A stretch of DNA of 64,000 bases from JALORV01 sp963724365 (lineage in GTDB: Bacteria > Pseudomonadota > Gammaproteobacteria > Burkholderiales > Burkholderiaceae_F), in contig CAVRUR010000004.1 of the NCBI GenBank assembly GCA_963724365.1, forward strand, positions 17,175-81,174. Direction: 5' to 3'. The stretch's first letter is position 1. Every line of letters starts with the position of its first letter. This document shows positions 18,295-25,524 of this stretch, piece after piece. The position numbers and the translations under genes are program-made. The notes below the pieces were generated by a model, which saw nothing but the letters and a program-made list of their open reading frames with translations, searched no databases and was not told the origin of the DNA.

Positions 18295-18851
18295 CGCTCG
18301 CTCCGGATGCGGGCTGCCAGCACCTTCAACCCGCGGTGCACGCCGACCTTGACTGCCGAGGCCGAGAGGCCCGTCCGCCGGGCGGCTTCCTCAACCGACA
18401 GGCCTTCGATCTTGACGTACTCGATCGGCAGCCGCTGCTTGTCTGGCAACTGCGCGAGCAGAACATGCAGGTCGCGTCGCGCTTCGTGCGCCGCCGGCTC
18501 GGCCTCGGAGCCCAGTTCGTCGAGGTCCTCGTCGATGGGGTCGTGCAGCGCCTCGCGCCCGGCACGCGCGCGCAGCAGGTCGATCAGCTTGTAGCGGGCG
18601 ATTGCATACATCCAGGCTGTGACTGCCTGGTCCGGATCGTACGTAAGGCGCTTGTTGTGCACTGCCAGCAGCGTTTCCTGCACCAGGTCCTCGACATCGT
18701 CCGGGTGTTGAGCCATGCGGCGCCTGAAAAATGGGCGAAGAAACGACGCCGTTTCGCGCAGCAGTCCTGCATACGCCTCGGCGTCGCCGCGCTGTGCCGC
18801 GACCATCAGGTCGTGCAGGCGCGCTTCGCGGGCCGCGTTCGCCGGATTCAC
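18291..18851 (-). CDS. sigF: ECF sigma factor, SigF/RpoQ-like
   Basis: 186 residues. Sigma region 2 (about 15-80: DVEDLVQETLLAVHNKRLTY, VTAWMYAIARYKLIDLLR) and region 4 (about 125-185: QRLPIEYVKIEGLSVEEAAR with the HTH TGLSASAVKVGVHRGLK). Together with the adjacent nrsF and the divergent DUF2282-DUF692-DUF2063 operon this is the SigF (Caulobacter) / RpoQ (Cupriavidus) group. Start GTG 18851 has only a poor ribosome site, and its predicted promoter lies so close (18867-18894) that the leader would be about 10 bases, so it may be nearly leaderless. Confidence 0.9.
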   Translation of the reverse strand: MNPANAAREARLHDLMVAAQRGDAEAYAGLLRETASFLRPFFRRRMAQHPDDVEDLVQETLLAVHNKRLTYDPDQAVTAWMYAIARYKLIDLLRARAGREALHDPIDEDLDELGSEAEPAAHEARRDLHVLLAQLPDKQRLPIEYVKIEGLSVEEAARRTGLSASAVKVGVHRGLKVLAARIRSER

Positions 18852-18866
18852 GTGGGCCTGTCCATG

Positions 18867-18894
18867 GGTTCGGCAGCCGCGATCGCGCGGTTAC
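18867..18894 (-). promoter_or_regulatory. SigF-type promoter for sigF-nrsF (autoregulatory)
   Basis: On the minus strand GTAACC (18894-18889), 16 bases, CGAACC (18872-18867). Same boxes and same spacing as the two plus-strand sites at 18927 and 21614, with a weaker -10. It points at sigF, implying positive autoregulation. Confidence 0.55.
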
Positions 18895-18926
18895 AGGCAA
18901 GCACAAAAATATTCCTGCGGCGGACT

Positions 18927-18954
18927 GTAACGCGCGGAGGTCGCCGAACGAATA
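18927..18954 (+). promoter_or_regulatory. SigF-type promoter of the bufferin operon
   Basis: GTAACG (18927-18932), 16 bases, CGAATA (18949-18954), then AGCAGG. The Caulobacter SigF promoter is GTAACC-N16-CGAATA as I recall it. It lies 60 bases before bufA. The sequence after the -10 (AATAAGCAGGC) is shared with the promoter at 21614. Confidence 0.75.
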
Positions 18955-19014
18955 AGCAGGCAGGTCGCCGCGGTGGTCGCGCCGGCCCATCCCAACCCGT
19001 CAGGAGATTTCCGC

Positions 19015-19296
19015 ATGAAGCAGACACTTGCCGTCACCGCCTTCGCCTTCGCCGCGATTACCGCCGGTGCCGCCCTGGCCCAGGACAAGGGCGCATCGAT
19101 CAAGGGCGAAAAGGAACGATGCTATGGCGTTGCCAAGGCCGGGCAGAACGATTGTGCGGCCGGACCGGGCACCACCTGCGCCGGCACCTCGAAGGCCGAC
19201 TACCAGGCCAACGCGTGGAAGTATGTGCCGAAGGGCACCTGCACCACGATGACGACCCCGAAGGGCAAGGGCACCCTCGATCCGATGAAGAGCTGA
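19015..19296 (+). CDS. bufA: DUF2282 bufferin precursor peptide (BufA1/GigP type)
   Basis: 93 residues: Sec signal peptide (MKQTLAVTAFAFAAITAGAA, cleavage near LAQ-DK) and a small core with four cysteines, C36 (KERCYGVAKAGQNDCA), C47, C55 (TTCAGTS) and C76 (PKGTCTTM). This is the DUF2282 pattern of bufferins, ribosomally made exported peptides in which cysteines are converted to copper-binding heterocycles by the DUF692 enzyme. AGGAGA precedes ATG 19015. First gene of a four-gene operon under a SigF-type promoter. Confidence 0.9.
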   Translation: MKQTLAVTAFAFAAITAGAALAQDKGASIKGEKERCYGVAKAGQNDCAAGPGTTCAGTSKADYQANAWKYVPKGTCTTMTTPKGKGTLDPMKS

Positions 19297-19400
19297 ACAC
19301 GACTGCCGCGGCACGCGCGCTTGACCAAGCTGCACGACTGCCTCTCCCGGAAGGTGCGGGTTGGTTCAACGCCCGGGCCGCGGCACCTTACGCACACATC

Positions 19401-20240
19401 ATGCAGACGCTGACTGCCGGTCTCGGGCTCAAGCCCCAGCACTACAGCGACGCGCTTGCCTCTCGCAGCGCCGGATTGTGGTTCGAAGTGCATCCCGAGA
19501 ACTACATGGTCGGCGGCGGACCGCGCCTCGCGTGGCTCGACGCGCTGCGCGAACACCATCCGCTGTCGTTGCACGGCGTCGCGTTGTCGCTGGCCGCCGA
19601 CTGCGCACCCGATCCAGCGCACCTCGAGCGGCTCGCCATTCTGGTTCACCGCTTCGAGCCGGCGCTGGTATCCGAGCACCTGGCGTGGAGCACCTGGGGC
19701 GGCGTCTACCGGCCCGACCTGCTGCCGGTGCCGCGCACGCTGCCCGCATTGCGGCGCATCGTCGGCAACATCGCGCAGGTGCAGGATCGATTGCAGCGCC
19801 CGATCGCGCTGGAGAATCCGTCGCACTACCTGGCCTTCGACGAGCACGAGTACGACGAGGTCGGCTTCCTGGTCGAGATCGCACGCCGCAGCGGCTGCAC
19901 GCTGCTACTCGACGTCAACAATGTTCATGTGAGCGCGAACAATCTGGGCTATCGGGCCGAAGGCGTCATCGATGCCGTTCCTGCCGGGTTGATAACGGAA
20001 GTCCACCTGGCCGGGCACAGCACCGACCCGGCACTGGGAACCGCACTGCTGATCGACAGTCACGACGCGCCGGTGGCGCCGGCCGTTTGGTCCCTTTACG
20101 AGCGGCTGATCGCCCGCATCGGTGTGCGGCCGACACTGATCGAGCGTGACGAACACATCCCGGACTTCGCCGATCTGCTGGACGAACGCGAGCACGCGCA
20201 CCAACTGATGCAGGACGTCTCGCTGGCGCGAGCCGCATGA
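19401..20240 (+). CDS. bufB: DUF692 multinuclear iron oxidative enzyme (BufB/MbnB-like)
   Basis: 279 residues, TIM-barrel-type DUF692. Metal-ligand motifs are in the usual order: HPENYM, HGVALSLA, SEHLAW, ALENPSHY, LLLDVNNVHV, EVHLAGH, LIERDEHIPD. MbnB and BufB use an iron cluster and oxygen to rebuild cysteines of a partner peptide; here the substrate should be the DUF2282 peptide just upstream. ATG 19401 (MQTLTAGLGLKPQHY) is the conserved N-terminus; the 104-base gap after bufA is in frame but looks like linker, and the ribosome site is weak. Confidence 0.92.
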   Translation: MQTLTAGLGLKPQHYSDALASRSAGLWFEVHPENYMVGGGPRLAWLDALREHHPLSLHGVALSLAADCAPDPAHLERLAILVHRFEPALVSEHLAWSTWGGVYRPDLLPVPRTLPALRRIVGNIAQVQDRLQRPIALENPSHYLAFDEHEYDEVGFLVEIARRSGCTLLLDVNNVHVSANNLGYRAEGVIDAVPAGLITEVHLAGHSTDPALGTALLIDSHDAPVAPAVWSLYERLIARIGVRPTLIERDEHIPDFADLLDEREHAHQLMQDVSLARAA

Positions 20241-21028
20241 CCATGCAGCTCGCCGACTATCAGGATGCATTCGCGCACGCGCTGCTCGCCGACGATGCGA
20301 GCAGTGTTCCCGCTGCAGTCGCTCATCTCGTTGCTCAACCCGGCTTCGCCGTCTACCGAAATACGGTCCTGAAGGGCTGCATCGACGCTCTGCAGGCGAA
20401 CTTCCCGGCGGTCGCGCGGCTGGTCGGTGACGAGTGGTTCCGCGCCGCCGCGGCCATCTATGTGCGACGCACACTGCCGTCCGCGCCGACCCTGCTGACG
20501 TACGGGCGAGAGTTTTCTGACTTCCTCAGGGACTTCGAGCCCGCGGCCGAGCTGCCTTATCTCACGCATGTCGCGCGCGTCGATCGGCTCTGGAGTGAGG
20601 CGCATGCGGCTGCCGACGACGACCTCCTCGATCCCGCCGCGCTCGCCACGCTTGCGCCTGACGACATGGCGCAAATCACGCTACGACCGCATGCTGCCGC
20701 GCGCTGGGCGTGGTGCGACGAACACCCGATCTACACGCTGTGGAGCCGCAATCGCGACACTTCGGCGGATTCCGCCCGCGAAGTCGACTGGCGCGGCGAG
20801 GGAGTGTTGCTGACACGTCCGCACGGCGCGGTCATGCATCAGTTTCTGTCGCGTGAAGGCACCGCGTTTCTCACGGCCTGTGCCGCCGGACTCGACATAG
20901 AGCAGGCCGTGGCCGCAACGCTCGACGACAACCCCGCCGCGGATCTCCCCGCGCTGATCAGCCACTGCCTGCAGGCCGGTGCCTTCGCGGGTCTCGAATC
21001 CCCGACTCACAAGGAAGTCTCCCGATGA
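20237..21028 (+). CDS. bufC: DUF2063 RiPP recognition/partner protein (BufC/MbnC-like)
   Basis: 263 residues, DUF2063 (GFAVYRNTVLKGCIDALQAN and FPAVARLVGDEWFRAAA typify the helical N-terminal domain). This family is the obligate partner of DUF692 enzymes and binds the precursor peptide. It overlaps bufB by 4 bases (ATGA) and doxX by 4 bases, so translation is coupled. Confidence 0.9.
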   Translation: MTMQLADYQDAFAHALLADDASSVPAAVAHLVAQPGFAVYRNTVLKGCIDALQANFPAVARLVGDEWFRAAAAIYVRRTLPSAPTLLTYGREFSDFLRDFEPAAELPYLTHVARVDRLWSEAHAAADDDLLDPAALATLAPDDMAQITLRPHAAARWAWCDEHPIYTLWSRNRDTSADSAREVDWRGEGVLLTRPHGAVMHQFLSREGTAFLTACAAGLDIEQAVAATLDDNPAADLPALISHCLQAGAFAGLESPTHKEVSR

Positions 21029-21498
21029 TGAACTCGACAAGCTCCGTGGCCATTGGTCCGGCCGGGCCGCGCGCACTCTACAACCGCCTTGCAGCAATGC
21101 TCTCCACATTGATCGGCCATGATCTGCTGGCACTCGCCGCACGGTTCGGCATCGCCGGTGTGTTCTGGCTGTCGGGCCGCACCAAGGTCGAGGGGTGGCT
21201 CACCATCAGTGACAACGCCGTGGCGCTGTTCGCCGATGAGTACAAGGTGCCACTGTTGTCGCCCGAGCTGGGAGCACACCTCGCGGCGTACTCCGAACAC
21301 CTGTTCCCGATCCTGCTGGTGCTGGGGCTCTTCACGCGCGCGTCTGCGCTCGCGCTGCTCGGCATGACGGCCGTGATCCAGATTTTCGTCTACCCGGCCG
21401 CGTGGCCGACGCACCTGGTGTGGGCAACGGCGCTGCTGTATCTCGCCGGCCGCGGTGCCGGACGCGTGTCGCTCGACGCTCGCCTCGGGCTAAGTTAG
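21025..21498 (+). CDS. DoxX-family membrane protein (GigT-like)
   Basis: 157 residues, four membrane helices, DoxX family (LLALAARFGIAGVFWLSGRT, AYSEHLFPILLVLGLFTR, AWPTHLVWATALLYLAGRG). It ends the bufABC operon, the same position as gigT in the Cupriavidus gigPABT cluster. Its role is not established; quinone-linked redox work or helping maturation or export of the peptide are guesses. Confidence 0.88.
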   Translation: MMNSTSSVAIGPAGPRALYNRLAAMLSTLIGHDLLALAARFGIAGVFWLSGRTKVEGWLTISDNAVALFADEYKVPLLSPELGAHLAAYSEHLFPILLVLGLFTRASALALLGMTAVIQIFVYPAAWPTHLVWATALLYLAGRGAGRVSLDARLGLS

Positions 21499-21613
21499 TT
21501 GCGACGCCACCGTGATGCCCTCCCGCTCGCGCCAGGCCACGCCGCGCGGAACGCGTCGTCCCACGCCCTTGCATGGTTACACCGACACGAAGAAATTTAG
21601 TCGAACCAATTGT

Positions 21614-21641
21614 GTAACGCCGCCGACAGTCCGAGCGAATA
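21614..21641 (+). promoter_or_regulatory. SigF-type promoter of the EF-hand gene
   Basis: GTAACG (21614-21619), 16 bases, CGAATA (21636-21641), then AGCAGGCGAGCCGCCGCG, closely matching the promoter at 18927 both in the boxes and for about 18 bases downstream. It lies 105 bases before ATG 21746. Confidence 0.75.
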
Positions 21642-21745
21642 AGCAGGCGAGCCGCCGCGAAGTCTGCGTCGGCCAAGGACCCGGAGAAAGCGCAACAGCG
21701 ACTCGATCCGGTCTCGCTTGCAGTCCCACTTCCTCGGAGTACTTC

Positions 21746-22042
21746 ATGAACAAATATCTTCTTGCAGCATCCGCCTTGACCCTGGGTCTCATGGCAACCA
21801 CCGTCAGCCTTCCTGCTCGCGCCGACAGTGGCGATCTCACCTTCAACGCGATCTTTGCGATGGCCGACAAGAACAAGGACTCGATGGTGACCAAGCAGGA
21901 ATTCCTGGACGCCATGAGCAAGGCCTACGACATGAAGATGGCCAAGATGAAGTCGTCGAAGGATTCGACGATGATGAAAGGCGATGCGATGACCAAGGAT
22001 GGCTTCAAGTCGCTGATCAACGACCTTCATTCGGGCGCGTAG
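21746..22042 (+). CDS. Exported single EF-hand protein, predicted SigF target
   Basis: 98 residues: signal peptide (MNKYLLAASALTLGLMATTV, cleavage near ARA-DS) and one canonical 12-residue EF loop, D41-KNKDSMVTKQ-E52, with acidic or oxygen ligands at 1, 3, 5, 9 and 12. Met/Lys/Asp-rich after the loop (KMAKMKSSKDSTMMKGDAM), where the methionines could bind soft metals such as copper. Under the second SigF-type promoter, so it probably acts in the periplasm in the same metal response as the bufferin. No cysteines. Not a DUF2282 protein. Confidence 0.8.
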   Translation: MNKYLLAASALTLGLMATTVSLPARADSGDLTFNAIFAMADKNKDSMVTKQEFLDAMSKAYDMKMAKMKSSKDSTMMKGDAMTKDGFKSLINDLHSGA

Positions 22043-22114
22043 TCACCGCCGTGTTGTCACGCCATCGGACCCCAGCAGTCGCTCCAAATGGAGCCCTCGT
22101 CGAAAGTCCGACAC

Positions 22115-22156
22115 GGCCCCGGGGAAGGGTGCGGTTGGGAATCGCTCCCCGGGGCC
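22115..22156. terminator. Long GC hairpin between EF-hand and DUF1223 genes
   Basis: GGCCCCGGGGA (22115-22125) pairs perfectly with TCCCCGGGGCC (22146-22156) across a 20-base loop. No T-run follows, so it may be an attenuator, mRNA-stability hairpin or incomplete terminator separating the SigF unit from the DUF1223 gene. Confidence 0.4.
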
Positions 22157-22263
22157 CATCATTGTCCAGCCATCATTGCCTCGCCCATCACTGCCGAGCC
22201 CGTCGCTGCACCGGCCGACGCGGCGGCACGCGACCGGACGTCTGATCAAGGAGTCGCGTTGCC

Positions 22264-23016
22264 ATGCTCGCCACCCTGATGTTCGCCGCCGCGGCCGTCA
22301 ACGCATCGATCGAGCCGCCGAAGTGGTGCAGCGCTATCAGCGCTGCACACCAGACCGCGCTCGTCGAGTTGTATACGTCGCAGGGCTGCTCGAGTTGCCC
22401 GCCTGCCGATCGATGGCTGTCGCAGCTGGAGCAGCGCTACACGCGCACGCAGGTCGTCCCGATCGCGCTGCACGTCAGCTACTGGGATTACATCGGCTGG
22501 AAGGACCCGTATGCGCGTACGGAGTTCAACCTGAGACAGCGCGAGCTCGCTGCCGCCAACGGCAGCCGCAGCGTCTACACGCCCGGCGTCTTCCTGCAGG
22601 CGCACGAGTTGCCGGACTGGTCGAAGGCGACGCGCTTCGATGCGGCGGTCCGGGCCGTCGTCGCCACGCCGGCCGAGGCGCGCATCACGCTCAAGGCGCG
22701 GATCGCAGGCAACACGGTGACGGTGGAGCCGAATGCGGTCGCGTTGCGCAGCACACGCGATCCCCGCCTGGTGCTTGCGCTGGTGGAAAGCGGGCTGTCG
22801 GTGGCCGTTGAGGCCGGCGAAAACCGCGGCGCGACCTTGCGCAACGATCGCGTCGTGCGCGTCTGGAGCGGACATCTGCCACTGACGCCTGCGCCGCTGC
22901 AATGGACGCTGCCGCTGAGTTCGGAGCGACGCTACGCGGTCGTCGCTTTCGTACAGGAGTCGGCACCGAACGGGCGACTGCTGCAGGCCATGGACCTTCC
23001 GCTCAGCGGCTGCTGA
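22264..23016 (+). CDS. DUF1223 exported thioredoxin-fold protein
   Basis: 250 residues. Short hydrophobic N-terminus (MLATLMFAAAAVNASIE), then a thioredoxin-like domain with the CxxC site in TSQGCSSCPPADRWLSQLE and the family motif LHVSYWDYIGWKDPYA, then a beta-sandwich C-terminal part. DUF1223 proteins are secreted; activity is unproven but a thiol/disulfide role is likely from the CxxC. Placed behind the SigF-controlled EF-hand gene it may share the metal response, though the hairpin at 22115 lies between. Start ATG 22264 overlaps no upstream gene. Confidence 0.85.
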   Translation: MLATLMFAAAAVNASIEPPKWCSAISAAHQTALVELYTSQGCSSCPPADRWLSQLEQRYTRTQVVPIALHVSYWDYIGWKDPYARTEFNLRQRELAAANGSRSVYTPGVFLQAHELPDWSKATRFDAAVRAVVATPAEARITLKARIAGNTVTVEPNAVALRSTRDPRLVLALVESGLSVAVEAGENRGATLRNDRVVRVWSGHLPLTPAPLQWTLPLSSERRYAVVAFVQESAPNGRLLQAMDLPLSGC

Positions 23017-23060
23017 TTCGCGCGCCACGGAGCGCGTGAGATCGAACGTGAATCGGCGCG

Positions 23061-24242
23061 TCAGTCGCGACCGTAGAGCGTGACCACGCAGGCCCCACCG
23101 AGGCCGAGATTGTGCTGCAGCCCGAGGCGAGCGTTGTCGACCTGCCGCGCCTCCGCCTTACCTCGCAGCTGCTGTGTCAGTTCAAAGCACTGAGCGAGCC
23201 CAGTAGCGCCGAGCGGATGACCCTTGGACAACAGGCCACCGGACGGGTTGGTGACGACCGCGCCACCATAGGTGTTGTCGCCATCGGCCACGAAGCGAGC
23301 CGCTTCGCCCGCTGCGCAGAAGCCGAGCGCCTCGTAGGAGATCAGCTCGTTGTGCGCGAAGCAATCGTGCAGTTCGCACACATCGACATCGTCGGGCCCG
23401 ATGCCAGCCTGCTCGTAGACGGCGTCCGCCGCGGCCTTCGCCATGTCGGCGCCGACCAGGCTCATCATCGAGCGCCCGAAGGTGCTCGCGGTATCCGTCG
23501 TCATCGACTGCGCGAGGATGCGCACCGTCGTGTCGATCCCGTGCTGGCGCGCGTAGCGCTCCGAGACGAGGACCGCTGCGGCCGCGCCACAGGTCGGAGG
23601 ACAGGCCATCAGCCGCGTCATCACACCCGGCCAGATCTGTACGTCGCCCAGCACCTGCTCGACCGTGACCGGCTTGCGGAAGAGCGCGAGCGGATTGTTC
23701 TCCGCATGGCGGCTCGCCTTCGCCCGGATCTGCGCAAAGGTTTCGAGCGGCGTGCCGTAGCGCTGCATGTGCTCGCGCCCGGCGCCGCCGAAGTAGCGCA
23801 GCGCGAGCGGGATCTGTGGCTCGCCGACCAGTTTGTCGGTGACTTCGTTGAAGCGGTCGAACGGGGTCGGGCGATCGTCGAACACGGCGCCTAGTGCGCC
23901 GGGTCGCATCTGCTCGAAGCCCAGCGCCAGCACGCAGTCGGCGGCTCCGCTTTCGATGGCCTGGCGCGCGAGGAAGAGCGCGGTCGAACCGGTCGAGCAG
24001 TTGTTGTTGACGTTGATGATCGGCACGCCGGTCAGGCCGACCTCGTAGAGCGCCCGCTGCCCGCTGGTGGAGTCGCCATAGACGTAGCCGACATAGGCCT
24101 GCTGCACCTGCGCATACGCCACTGCGGCATCGACTAGCGCGAGTTTCGCGGCATCAGCACCCATCACGTAGTACGGCGGATGGTCGCCGGGCTTGCGGAA
24201 GGGGATCATGCCGACCCCGGCGACTACGACCTTTTCAGACAT
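23061..24242 (-). CDS. SCP-x/thiolase-like acetyl-CoA acetyltransferase
   Basis: 393 residues, thiolase superfamily of the sterol-carrier-protein-x type. Acyl-carrying Cys in NVNNNCSTGSTALFLARQ; second catalytic region CELHDCFAHNELI and GGLLSKGHPLGATGLAQCFE. It cleaves or forms a C-C bond in 3-ketoacyl-CoA; the chain is not predictable. GGAGG precedes ATG 24242. It lies 14 bases downstream of the acyl-CoA dehydrogenase stop, so the pair forms an operon for beta-oxidation of some acyl or branched or ring-derived CoA ester. Confidence 0.9.
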   Translation of the reverse strand: MSEKVVVAGVGMIPFRKPGDHPPYYVMGADAAKLALVDAAVAYAQVQQAYVGYVYGDSTSGQRALYEVGLTGVPIINVNNNCSTGSTALFLARQAIESGAADCVLALGFEQMRPGALGAVFDDRPTPFDRFNEVTDKLVGEPQIPLALRYFGGAGREHMQRYGTPLETFAQIRAKASRHAENNPLALFRKPVTVEQVLGDVQIWPGVMTRLMACPPTCGAAAAVLVSERYARQHGIDTTVRILAQSMTTDTASTFGRSMMSLVGADMAKAAADAVYEQAGIGPDDVDVCELHDCFAHNELISYEALGFCAAGEAARFVADGDNTYGGAVVTNPSGGLLSKGHPLGATGLAQCFELTQQLRGKAEARQVDNARLGLQHNLGLGGACVVTLYGRD

Positions 24243-24256
24243 GTCAGCCTCCGGCG

Positions 24257-25402
24257 CTACAGCGAGCGCGCGATGATCTCTTTCATGATCTCGTTGGTGC
24301 CGCCGTAGATCGGCTGCACGCGCGCGTCGACATACATGCGCGCGATCGGGTACTCGAGCATGTAACCGTAGCCACCAAAGAGCTGCAGGCACTCGTCCAC
24401 CACCTTGCACTGCAGGTCGGTCAGGTACCACTTGGCCATCGAGGCGGTCGCGGTATCGAGCGTGCCGTCCATGACCTGCACGATGCAGCGGTCGATGAAG
24501 GTGCGCGCGACCACTGCCTGCGTCTTGATCTCGGCCAGCTTGAAGCGCGTGTTCTGCATTTCGATCAGCTTCTGGCCGAAGGCGCTGCGCTCGCGCGCGT
24601 ACTCGACCGTCAGCCGCAGCGCGCGCTCGATCGCCGCCACCGCACCGATGCCAATCAGCGTGCGCTCGTAGGGCAGTTCCGCCATCAGTTGAGCAAAGCC
24701 CTTGCCCTCGACGCCGCCGAGCAATGCGTCGGCCGGAACGCGCACGTTGTCGAAGAAGAGCTCGCAGGTGTCCTGCCCCTTTTGCCCGACCTTGTCGAGG
24801 ATGCGGCCGACGCGAAATCCCTCGACGTTCTTCGTCTCGACCAGCAGCAACGAGAGGCCGCGCGCGCCGGCCGCTGCATCCGTTCTCGCGACGACGACGA
24901 TCAGGTCGGCGAGGTAGCCATTGGAGATGAAGATCTTCGAACCATTGATGACGTAGCCGCTGCCGTCTCGCTCCGCGCGCGTGCGCACGCCTTGCAGGTC
25001 GGAGCCGGCGGCCGGTTCGGACATCGCGATCGCACCCACCATCGCGCCGCTGGAAAGTTGCGGCAGGTACTTGCGCTTCTGCTCCTCGGTACCGTGGTTC
25101 AACAGGTAGTGCGCGATGATGATGTGCACGTGCACGCCGAACGAGGTGTCGCCGGCCGCGGCGAGTTCCTCGAACAGCGCCGCCATGTGCGCAAAGTCGC
25201 CGCCGGCGCCGCCGTATTCGTCGGGAATGTCGGCGCACAGCACGCCGAGGTCGCCGGCCTTGCTCCATAGCGCGCGATCGACATGCTGCTGCTTCGCGAA
25301 GCGATCCTCGTGCGGGACGATCTCGGTTTCGACGAAGCGGCGCAGGGTGTCGCGATAGACGGCGAGTTCGGGCGACATCCAGGGAGAGACATAGGACGAC
25401 AT
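24257..25402 (-). CDS. Acyl-CoA dehydrogenase
   Basis: 381 residues, full length for the family. N-terminal helical domain, FAD-site motif AIAMSEPAAGSDLQGV, C-terminal domain with YARERSAFGQKL and the terminal PIYGGTNEIMKEIIARSL. It introduces the alpha-beta double bond of an acyl-CoA and passes electrons to ETF. Operon with the thiolase. No regulator is adjacent; dinB upstream is separately transcribed. Confidence 0.93.
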   Translation of the reverse strand: MSSYVSPWMSPELAVYRDTLRRFVETEIVPHEDRFAKQQHVDRALWSKAGDLGVLCADIPDEYGGAGGDFAHMAALFEELAAAGDTSFGVHVHIIIAHYLLNHGTEEQKRKYLPQLSSGAMVGAIAMSEPAAGSDLQGVRTRAERDGSGYVINGSKIFISNGYLADLIVVVARTDAAAGARGLSLLLVETKNVEGFRVGRILDKVGQKGQDTCELFFDNVRVPADALLGGVEGKGFAQLMAELPYERTLIGIGAVAAIERALRLTVEYARERSAFGQKLIEMQNTRFKLAEIKTQAVVARTFIDRCIVQVMDGTLDTATASMAKWYLTDLQCKVVDECLQLFGGYGYMLEYPIARMYVDARVQPIYGGTNEIMKEIIARSL

Positions 25403-25524
25403 GGCGCAGAAATCCAGCGTGATGCGAACTTGATCAACCTAGCACGCCTGCGCGACCGTGACTCGCCGGCGGTGGTCTCCGGACTAGAAGGGAGTCTCGA
25501 ACTCGCGCCGATCCGCGCGCCGGC

